NCBI RefSeq assembly: GCF_042675915.1
Contig: NZ_JBHTKL010000005.1
Location: forward strand, 558,001-622,000
Length of the DNA stretch: 64,000 bases
Direction of reading: 5' to 3'
Source: Thalassobacillus_A hwangdonensis
Lineage (GTDB): Bacteria; Bacillota; Bacilli; Bacillales; Halobacillaceae
The stretch's first letter is position 1. Each line of letters starts with the position of its first letter. Below are positions 7,926-14,480 of the stretch, in pieces. Both the position numbers and the translations under genes were made by a program. A model generated the notes under the pieces. It saw only the letters and a list, made by a program, of their open reading frames with translations, made no database searches and had not been told where the DNA came from.

Positions 7926-9842
7926 ATGAGTATTCTTCAAGTGGAGAATCTGACAAAGAGTTATGGAGAAAAGACGTTATTCAATCAATTGACTTTTACT
8001 ATAGATGAACGACAGCGTATCGGTCTGATCGGTGTAAATGGCACAGGGAAATCTACGCTACTGAAAGTTCTGGCAGGTCTTGATTCTGCTGAAGCAGGGG
8101 AAATGAAGCATGCCAAGGACTTTCGAGTGGAATACCTGCCGCAGGATCCGGTAATGGATGCTGAGCGGACTGTGCTTGAACATATCTACTATGGGGATTC
8201 GGAAATCATGGTAGCATTGAGGGATTATGAAAAGGCTCAGAGTGCACTGGAAAAGAACCCGGACAGCGAGCAGACCCAGCAGCAATTATTGTCCATGCAG
8301 GCGAAAATGGATGAACTGGATGCGTGGGAAGCAAACACGGTTGCAAAATCAGTCCTCATGAAATTAGGCATTGGCACATTTGAGGCCAAGATCGGTGAGT
8401 TGTCAGGGGGACAGCGAAAGCGGGTGGCAATCGCCAAAGCACTGATCCAACCGGCGAATATTCTCATCTTGGATGAGCCGACGAACCATTTGGACAATGA
8501 AACCATTGAATGGCTGGAAGAATACCTCAGTCAATATGATGGTGCGCTGATTGTCGTTACACACGACCGTTACTTCCTCAACCGGGTGACGAATAAAATC
8601 TACGAACTCGATCAAGGGAATTTGTATATCTATGATGGCAATTACGAAATGTTCCTTGAGAAAAAAGCGGAGAGGGAAGAGCAGGAACGCCTTTCGGAAG
8701 AGAAGCGTCAAAATACGCTAAGACGGGAGCTTGCCTGGCTGCGTCGTGGGGCGAAAGCGCGAACCACTAAACAAAAAGCTCGCAAGCAGCGTGTAGAAGC
8801 TTTGCAAGATGAGAGTGGCCCTGCAGCGAGTCAAAACATGGACATCGCAATCGGATCTGCAAGGTTGGGGAAAAAAGTTATCGAATTAGATGGCGTTTCC
8901 AAATCGTTGGATGGGAAGTCACTGCTGGAGGACTTCAGCTACCTTGTTGTACCGGAAGAGCGTTTAGGCATCATTGGGGCGAATGGCAGCGGGAAGACGA
9001 CATTGCTGAACATCATTGCCGGCCGTCAGGCACCAGATGCAGGTCATGTTGAAATGGGTGAAACGGTAAAAATCGGTTATTACACCCAGGATCATGAAGA
9101 ACTTGATGGGAATTTGAAAGTCGTGGAATACATCAAGGAAACAGCAGAAGTGATTCATACGGCAAATGGAGATGTGATTACTGCAGAACAGATGCTGGAA
9201 CGCTTCCTGTTCCCACGCCATCAGCAATGGACGTACATCCGGAAACTTTCCGGTGGAGAACGCAGACGTCTGTATTTATTGAAGGTGTTGATGGAAGAAC
9301 CGAATGTCCTCTTGCTGGATGAGCCTACGAATGATTTGGACACAGAGACGCTAGGTGTGCTTGAAGAATATTTGGATCATTTCCCAGGTGTCGTCATCAC
9401 GGTTTCGCACGACAGGTACTTCCTTGATCGCACAGTAGATCGCCTGATCGCCTTTGAAGGAGATGGACACACTCGCAGGTTCTTCGGTAATTACAGCGAA
9501 TACATGGACGAGAAAAAGAAACTTGAAGCGCTCGAGAAGCAACAGAAACAAGAAGTCCAGCGTGCCGAACCCGCTCATAAGCAACGTAAGAAACAGCGGA
9601 AGCTATCCTATAAAGAGCAAAAAGAATGGGATGGGATTGAGGATGAAATCATGGCACTGGAAGCTCGTCTGGAAGAGCTGCAGGCAGAAATCGGTGAAGC
9701 TGGCAGTGACCTTGGAAAGGTTCAGGAACTGTACAAAGAACAAGAACGCGTGGAGAACGAACTCGAAGCGACAATGGAACGGTGGGAGGAGCTGGCTCAG
9801 CTGGTCGAGGAAATCGAACAGGAAAAGGAGAGTCGCCGGTAA
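7926..9842 (+). CDS. yfmR: ABC-F translation factor, YfmR-like
   Basis: 638 residues with two ABC ATPase domains and no membrane segments. The Walker A motifs are GVNGTGKST (about residues 36-44) and GANGSGKTT, and the signatures are LSGGQRKRV and LSGGERRRL. An Uup-type interdomain linker contains the RRELAWLRRGAKARTTKQKAR region, and the protein ends in a coiled coil. B. subtilis YfmR acts on stalled ribosomes and is synthetic-lethal with EF-P loss (established for the family). ATG 7926 (MSILQVENL) matches homologs; in-frame ATGs at 7917 and 7920 are alternatives. The last codons and the stop (CGC CGG TAA) lie inside the first unit of the 20-bp repeat array that follows. Confidence 0.88.
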   Translation: MSILQVENLTKSYGEKTLFNQLTFTIDERQRIGLIGVNGTGKSTLLKVLAGLDSAEAGEMKHAKDFRVEYLPQDPVMDAERTVLEHIYYGDSEIMVALRDYEKAQSALEKNPDSEQTQQQLLSMQAKMDELDAWEANTVAKSVLMKLGIGTFEAKIGELSGGQRKRVAIAKALIQPANILILDEPTNHLDNETIEWLEEYLSQYDGALIVVTHDRYFLNRVTNKIYELDQGNLYIYDGNYEMFLEKKAEREEQERLSEEKRQNTLRRELAWLRRGAKARTTKQKARKQRVEALQDESGPAASQNMDIAIGSARLGKKVIELDGVSKSLDGKSLLEDFSYLVVPEERLGIIGANGSGKTTLLNIIAGRQAPDAGHVEMGETVKIGYYTQDHEELDGNLKVVEYIKETAEVIHTANGDVITAEQMLERFLFPRHQQWTYIRKLSGGERRRLYLLKVLMEEPNVLLLDEPTNDLDTETLGVLEEYLDHFPGVVITVSHDRYFLDRTVDRLIAFEGDGHTRRFFGNYSEYMDEKKKLEALEKQQKQEVQRAEPAHKQRKKQRKLSYKEQKEWDGIEDEIMALEARLEELQAEIGEAGSDLGKVQELYKEQERVENELEATMERWEELAQLVEEIEQEKESRR

Positions 9843-9945
9843 AAGCGGCTTGGTCGCCGGAAAACTGGGAAACTCGCCGGTAAACAGAAAAAGTAGCCGG
9901 AAAATCGTAGAAGTCGCCGATAAGTACGAAAACTCGCCGGAAAAA
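9834..9945 (-). repeat. Tandem array 1, six units, 20-bp period
   Basis: A conserved CGCCGG (or CGCCGA/AGCCGG) core starts at 9834, 9855, 9875, 9895, 9915 and 9935, giving steps of 21, 20, 20, 20 and 20. On the minus strand a unit reads about CCGGCGAGTTTnnnnnTTTT, the same consensus as array 3 at 20001. The variable part is AT-rich. The first unit contains the yfmR stop codon. The period is not a multiple of three and no protein is expected. Confidence 0.85.
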
Positions 9946-9980
9946 GGATGGCCCATGCAATCATGGGTTTTCCTTTGTTT
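9942..9980 (+). terminator. Terminator after yfmR and its repeat array
   Basis: AAAGGA-tgg-CCCATG pairs with CATGGG-ttt-TCCTTT across a 4-base loop. The T run is short. Confidence 0.65.
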
Positions 9981-10037
9981 AATTTTTGAAATTGTGAAAT
10001 AATATTGAGAGGAAAAACACGAACTGGAGGAATGAAG

Positions 10038-11279
10038 ATGCCACAACAGCAAATGTTAGAAAAATATGCAGAGTTAGCTTTGAAGACCGGAGTGAATTTG
10101 CAAAAAGATCAAATGCTCATGATCAACTCAACGATAGAAGGAGCAGACTTCACTCGGATCGTTGTACAAAAAGCATATGAAATGGGTGCGAAGAAGGTAC
10201 ATATCAACTGGAGCGATGATGCGATTACGCGCCTGAAATATGAACATGAAACAAAAGAAGTACTTTCAGATGTAGAAGATTGGAAAGTCGCGATGTACGA
10301 CTATTTCGCGGAAGGTGGAGCGGCGGTTCTATCCGTCCGTTCAACAGACCCTGATTTGCTTCAAGGGATTGATGGAGAGAAAATCGCAGCAGCGAACAAG
10401 GCTGGTTCCATGGCGATGAAAAACTTCCGCGCCTATACGATGAACGATCGCATTCAATGGTCGATCGTTTCGATTCCGATCACTGCTTGGGCCCAAAAGA
10501 TTTTCCCAGATGCGAGCGAAGAAGAAGCAATCTCCAACCTATGGGAACAAATCTTCAAGATTGTCCGTGTCGACAAAGAAGATCCTATCGCAGCATGGGA
10601 AGAGCACAACTCTGTTCTTTACCAGGCGAAGGAATTCCTCAACAAGAAAAAGTACAACAAACTGATTTTCACAGCACCTGGAACTGAATTGGAAGTTGAC
10701 CTTCCTGAGGGCCATATCTGGAAAGGTGGCGCTTCTGAAACCGTAGAAGGCGGTGTGGCGTTCAATCCGAACATGCCTACCGAAGAAGTGTTTACAGCTC
10801 CGCATAAATATGGAGTCAATGGTACGGTTTCAAGCACAAAACCGTTGAACTATGGAGGTAACCTGATCGATAACTTCTCCCTGACTTTCAAAGAAGGGAA
10901 AGTAGTCGACTTCAAAGCAGAGCAGGGAGAAGAAACGTTGAAACACCTGCTTGATACAGATGAAGGTGCACGTCGTCTAGGAGAGCTTGCACTGGTGCCG
11001 CATGAATCACCAATTTCCCAGTCAGGACTGATTTTCTATAATACGTTGTTTGACGAAAATGCTTCCTGTCACCTTGCGCTAGGGAAAGCATATCCGAACA
11101 ACCTCGAAGGCGGGTCTGATATGAACGAAGAACAACTGGATCAGCACGGAGTGAACGACAGTCTGACACACGTCGACTTCATGATGGGTTCAGGCGAACT
11201 CGACATCGATGGTGTATTGGGAGACGGTTCAAAAGAAGCAGTCATGCGCAATGGCAGCTGGGCTATAACATTTGATTGA
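10038..11279 (+). CDS. ampS: Aminopeptidase of the M29 family (AmpS-like)
   Basis: 413 residues, a cytoplasmic metal-dependent aminopeptidase that removes N-terminal residues from peptides. Conserved metal-ligand regions of M29 are visible: the Glu in TEEVFTAPH, the Glu in VPHESPIS, the His in ENASCHLALG with the following Tyr, and His/Asp in THVDFMMGS. The length is usual for AmpS/aminopeptidase T. ATG 10038 has GGAGG (10026-10030) at 7 bases; an in-frame ATG at 10032 is too close. Monocistronic. M29 enzymes use Co or Zn pairs (established); specificity not predicted. Confidence 0.92.
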   Translation: MPQQQMLEKYAELALKTGVNLQKDQMLMINSTIEGADFTRIVVQKAYEMGAKKVHINWSDDAITRLKYEHETKEVLSDVEDWKVAMYDYFAEGGAAVLSVRSTDPDLLQGIDGEKIAAANKAGSMAMKNFRAYTMNDRIQWSIVSIPITAWAQKIFPDASEEEAISNLWEQIFKIVRVDKEDPIAAWEEHNSVLYQAKEFLNKKKYNKLIFTAPGTELEVDLPEGHIWKGGASETVEGGVAFNPNMPTEEVFTAPHKYGVNGTVSSTKPLNYGGNLIDNFSLTFKEGKVVDFKAEQGEETLKHLLDTDEGARRLGELALVPHESPISQSGLIFYNTLFDENASCHLALGKAYPNNLEGGSDMNEEQLDQHGVNDSLTHVDFMMGSGELDIDGVLGDGSKEAVMRNGSWAITFD

Positions 11280-11296
11280 ACGTTTGATCAATACGA

Positions 11297-11325
11297 AAAG
11301 GACCTCTTTTGAGGTTCTTTTTTTG
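11297..11325 (+). terminator. Terminator after ampS
   Basis: AAAGGACCTC (11297-11306) pairs with GAGGTTCTTT (11311-11320), followed by TTTTT. Confidence 0.85.
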
Positions 11326-11337
11326 CTTTGGGGGGAT

Positions 11338-11442
11338 CTGGCGATTTCCGGGTGTTTACTGGCGATATGCAGGATTAATCTGTTGAAAATCTGTATAAAC
11401 TGGCGCAAACCCACTTTAATCTGGCAAATAGCCATTTGTTTC
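11338..11442 (+). repeat. Tandem array 2, five diverged units, 20-21 bp period
   Basis: The core TGGCGA and its variants (TGTTGA, TGGCGC, TGGCAA) start at 11339, 11360, 11381, 11401 and 11422, giving steps of 21, 21, 20 and 21. Units look like CTGGCGATnnnnnGGnTTnA, related in spacing and core to arrays 1 and 3 but with its own consensus. It fills the gap between the ampS terminator and the zinc-ribbon gene. Confidence 0.7.
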
Positions 11443-11496
11443 ATTTTTATGAGGAGGGGGAACAGCTATTAAAAGGGATAAAAGGAGAGATGTGTC

Positions 11497-11661
11497 ATGC
11501 AACGTCCAGAGAATGAACTATTCGGGCAAAGTGGTAACCCAAATGATTTCGGTAAGTGCAGCAATTGCGGGAAATTCCTGCAATCCAAACGAGAGAAGAA
11601 AGTAATGCTGTGCAGCGAATGTCAGGAAGCTCGCGACCAAGCACAATACAATAAAGAATGA
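11497..11661 (+). CDS. Small zinc-ribbon protein
   Basis: 54 residues starting MQRPENELFGQ. Two CxxC knuckles, C21/C24 (KCSNCGK) and C39/C42 (LCSECQE), are separated by 14 residues and should bind one zinc. No membrane segment is present. AAAGGAGAG lies about 8 bases before ATG 11497, and a strong terminator follows, so it appears to be a genuine monocistronic gene. Function unknown; zinc ribbons of this size occur in RNA- or protein-binding adaptors. Confidence 0.75.
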   Translation: MQRPENELFGQSGNPNDFGKCSNCGKFLQSKREKKVMLCSECQEARDQAQYNKE

Positions 11662-11667
11662 ACCGAA

Positions 11668-11698
11668 GAATGCTGCGAAATAGGCAGCATTCTTTTAT
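11668..11698 (+). terminator. Terminator after the zinc-ribbon gene
   Basis: GAATGCTGC (11668-11676) pairs with GCAGCATTC (11684-11692), followed by TTTTATT. Confidence 0.85.
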
Positions 11699-11723
11699 TA
11701 CCTCATTGAAAAGAGGGCAGTGT

Positions 11724-12170
11724 ATGGCGTTTGATTATGACATCGATTTTGACAATACGGATTTCAGAAAGCACCCGGAAAAATACCGCGTCGGCCGTGG
11801 AGAGCAGGGAGTACTGCTGGTTGAACCATATAAGAGCGAAATTCTTCCGCATTGGCGATTCAAGACTCCGGAAATCGCAAAAGAATCCTCTGAAAAGATA
11901 TATGAGTTGTATCAGCAATACAAGGAGAAAGACGACTTTGTGGGGATGGACATGGCCCGGAAATTCATGCAGATGGGCTATACGAGGTCACGGCGCTATG
12001 CCAATTATAAAGGCGGTAAGAAATATGATAAGGTTGGGAACATCAATGAAAGGGAGATTGATGATGAAAAAGCGGAGTCCGCAAGTATTTTCGAGGAAAA
12101 GTGGAAAGTCATCCGTAATGATGAAACGTATTTGAAAATGAAAAAGAACCATCAGAAAACATATGGATAA
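11724..12170 (+). CDS. DUF4385 domain protein
   Basis: 148 residues, soluble and highly charged. It starts MAFDYDIDF and contains the conserved HPEKYRVGRGEQGVLLVEPYK region (11775-11835) and a C-terminal GYTRSRRYANYKGGKKY stretch, both characteristic of DUF4385. No catalytic motif is recognised and the function is unknown. ATG 11724 has AGAGGG (11712-11717). An in-frame start at 11658 overlaps the upstream terminator and is unlikely. Convergent with kynB. Confidence 0.8.
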   Translation: MAFDYDIDFDNTDFRKHPEKYRVGRGEQGVLLVEPYKSEILPHWRFKTPEIAKESSEKIYELYQQYKEKDDFVGMDMARKFMQMGYTRSRRYANYKGGKKYDKVGNINEREIDDEKAESASIFEEKWKVIRNDETYLKMKKNHQKTYG

Positions 12171-12172
12171 AA

Positions 12173-12199
12173 GAAAGCACCCATGTTCCGGTGCTTTCT
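12173..12199. terminator. Bidirectional terminator between the DUF4385 gene and kynB
   Basis: AGAAAGCACC (12173-12182) pairs with GGTGCTTTCT (12190-12199). T-rich DNA flanks it on both strands. Confidence 0.75.
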
Positions 12200-12202
12200 G
12201 AA

Positions 12203-12826
12203 TTAATCATGTTTTCTCAGCATCGCTCGTACTGGACTGCCATCTGCTTCTTCCATTTTCAATGGAAAAGCGATCAGTTCATAGTTGCCAGGCTGCACTT
12301 CATCCAGCAGTAATCCTTCCAAAATCAGTACGTCATTGGCATATAAGGAGTGATGTGCAGCTAATTCCTTGCTCGTTTCTGGATCGACGGAAGGTGTGTC
12401 CACGCCTATCAGATTAATTCCATTCTCTTTCAGGAATGGTCCCAGGTCATCCCCTAAAACAGTGTAGTCTTGTGGAAACTGCGTGCGATCCTTCCAGCTG
12501 TTCGACTGGACGATCACCTTCGAGACGTCTGCCAGATCATACTCCTGTAAATCACTTGCTGCAACCACCTGTTTACCTTCCATATTGACGACCAATGCTT
12601 CTCCGATAAAGCGTTCAGGAGGTAGTTCAGCAATCTTTTTTCCGTCATTGTCATAATGGAAAGGTGCATCGACATGTGTGCCAGTGTGGTTGCTCATTGA
12701 GATGTTCCCCACATTGACAGAACCCGTGTCTTCCATTGTCCACGTAAGTCCGTAACGGTAAGGCTCATCTCCTGGCCAAGGGGGAGTCTGTTCGTTCAAC
12801 ATCATTGTGATATCAATCAATTTCAT
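12203..12826 (-). CDS. kynB: Kynurenine formamidase (arylformamidase, cyclase family)
   Basis: 207 residues. It hydrolyses N-formylkynurenine to kynurenine and formate in tryptophan breakdown. The cyclase-family metal motif HTGTHVDAPFHY is present. The start is taken at MKLIDITMML, with AAGGAGG just upstream. A longer in-frame start at 12856 lies inside kynU and is rejected. It is the second gene of a kynU-kynB operon, 13 bases after the kynU stop. Cyclase-family hydrolases act on other amides too; the kynU partner makes this assignment firm. Confidence 0.9.
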   Translation of the reverse strand: MKLIDITMMLNEQTPPWPGDEPYRYGLTWTMEDTGSVNVGNISMSNHTGTHVDAPFHYDNDGKKIAELPPERFIGEALVVNMEGKQVVAASDLQEYDLADVSKVIVQSNSWKDRTQFPQDYTVLGDDLGPFLKENGINLIGVDTPSVDPETSKELAAHHSLYANDVLILEGLLLDEVQPGNYELIAFPLKMEEADGSPVRAMLRKHD

Positions 12827-12839
12827 GCTGCATCCTCCT

Positions 12840-14120
12840 TTACGCGATGATTCCACGTTCGTTTTTATAATTTTTATAGAGCTTGTTTTCCATGATTTCT
12901 TTCAGGCGTACTACCATGTCAAAGATATCCTCATAGGAAGTATAGAGTGCGATTGGTGCCAACCGGATTACATTCGGTGAGCGGAAATCAGGAATTACAT
13001 TTTTTGCTTTCAGCGCTTTACATATGCTTGCTGCCTCATCATGTTCCAGGCTGACATGACCACCACGACGCTCATCATGGCGCGGGTTTGCGATCGTGAA
13101 ACCATAGGAATCAAGCTCCTGTTCAATCAGTTTCATCATGAAGTTCGTCTGAGCGAGTGATTTTTTGCGAATGTTCTCGATGCCTGCTTCAAGAAATATC
13201 TCCAATGATCCCAGCAACGGCGCAGAACTCAAGATGTGCGGTGTGCCGATTTGAAACGCACTTGCCGTTTCGGCAGGTGTCAATGTATGGTCCATATCGA
13301 ACTGTTTGTCTTTTCTCGAACTGAACCAGCCAGCGAGACCAGGGCTTGTCCCTAAATGTCTTTCATGGACGAATAAACCTCCGACTCCACCTGGACCACT
13401 ATTCAAATATTTATACGTACACCATACCGCAAAGTCGACGCCCCAGTCGTGCAGCTGATGTGGGAGTGCACCGATAGAATGAGCAAGGTCGAACCCCACG
13501 ATAATCCCCTTCTCATGGGCAGCTTCGGTGATTTTTTTCATATCAAGTAACTGACCACTGCGATAAAGCACAGAAGGAAGCAGAACCAGTGCTACATCAT
13601 CTGCTAAGTGATCGATGATTGTGTCTTCGTTAAGTGTCCGGCCGTCTTCGCTTTGAACTTGGATCAGATGTTCAGCAGGATCAAATCTGTGCAGCTGCAG
13701 CTGACTTTTCAATGCATAGATGTCGGAAGGGAAGTTAAGGGCGTCCGCAACGATCTTCGTTCGGTTTCCTTCCGGGCGGTAAAAGGTTGCGATCAGTTGA
13801 TGCAGGTTCGTCGTAATCGAGCCTGTATTGATGACTTCTTCAGGGGATGCGCCAACGAGTGGTGCAGTAGATTCCCCGATTTTTTCCGACATATAATACC
13901 ATGGCTGTTCGCCGTCCATCCAACCTTCAATTCCGTGCTGCTTCCAGTCTTCAAGGGACGTCAGCAAAGTTCGTTCTGCTCGTTTTGATAGGAGGCCGAG
14001 CGAATTCCCGTCCATGTACAGCAAATCTTCTTTTATGTAAAATTCCTCTTTATATTGTGCAAGCTTATCCTGACTGTCGAGTTTCTGTGCATCATTTTTA
14101 GATAGTACTGAATGTTCCAT
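12840..14120 (-). CDS. kynU: Kynureninase
   Basis: 426 residues, a fold-type I PLP enzyme that cleaves kynurenine to anthranilate and alanine. The PLP lysine is K237 in CTYKYLNSGPGG; FDLAHSIGALP supplies the conserved Asp that contacts the cofactor. The start at 14120 (MEHSVLSKND) has AGAGGAGGGG upstream; an upstream in-frame ATG at 14219 lacks support. With kynB it turns N-formylkynurenine into anthranilate. The first pathway gene, kynA (tryptophan 2,3-dioxygenase), is not in the window. Confidence 0.92.
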   Translation of the reverse strand: MEHSVLSKNDAQKLDSQDKLAQYKEEFYIKEDLLYMDGNSLGLLSKRAERTLLTSLEDWKQHGIEGWMDGEQPWYYMSEKIGESTAPLVGASPEEVINTGSITTNLHQLIATFYRPEGNRTKIVADALNFPSDIYALKSQLQLHRFDPAEHLIQVQSEDGRTLNEDTIIDHLADDVALVLLPSVLYRSGQLLDMKKITEAAHEKGIIVGFDLAHSIGALPHQLHDWGVDFAVWCTYKYLNSGPGGVGGLFVHERHLGTSPGLAGWFSSRKDKQFDMDHTLTPAETASAFQIGTPHILSSAPLLGSLEIFLEAGIENIRKKSLAQTNFMMKLIEQELDSYGFTIANPRHDERRGGHVSLEHDEAASICKALKAKNVIPDFRSPNVIRLAPIALYTSYEDIFDMVVRLKEIMENKLYKNYKNERGIIA

Positions 14121-14231
14121 CAAATCCCCTCCTCTGTTCATTATATCCCTCCTAAACGAGGACTCCAAGTTTTTCAATGAATCTTCCGGAATGCGTATGG
14201 TAAGCTGAAGGGAGTTCAAGGAGGGAGAGGG

Positions 14232-14480
14232 ATGGAGATACTCTTTTTGATAGGATTGGGGCTTGCTTTGATTGCTTCAATGGGAGCATGGGTCAATACG
14301 CATATACATAACAAAAGAAGACCCGTTCACATTCGCTTGAATGAATCGGGTCTCCTTATAATAGTTATTGATTTTTCGTCAACACTGCACGGATCGTCCG
14401 GTAGGAAATCGCTTCAGGAAGTGCTTCCTTCAACGGTTTCAGCTTATCATCGTCCATCTCTTTGTAAGTGGATAATATAA
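14232..14480 (+). CDS. Possible small membrane protein overlapping the recQ 3' end
   Basis: 82 codons with a very strong AAGGAGGGAGAGGG ribosome-binding site (14218-14231). The first ~20 residues form one membrane helix (MEILFLIGLGLALIASMGAW) followed by a basic patch (HNKRR). The rest runs antisense through the recQ terminator and recQ coding sequence and looks like a shadow, so the original reading frame may have been lost or shortened after codon ~30. Real translation start, doubtful C-terminus. Confidence 0.35.
   Translation: MEILFLIGLGLALIASMGAWVNTHIHNKRRPVHIRLNESGLLIIVIDFSSTLHGSSGRKSLQEVLPSTVSAYHRPSLCKWII
14319..14353 (-). terminator. Terminator after recQ
   Basis: AGACCCG (14319-14325) pairs with CGGGTCT (14347-14353). 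On the minus strand the stem is followed by TTCTTTTG. Confidence 0.7.

Noticed and set aside
9834..9945. CRISPR array
   Set aside because: Units are only 20 bp with a 6-10 bp conserved core, no spacers of constant length distinct from repeats, and no cas genes nearby.
9603..10052. Minus-strand reading frame of 149 codons over the yfmR end and its array
   Set aside because: Antisense to coding sequence and to the 20-bp array; no ribosome-binding site; Phe/Leu-rich shadow composition.
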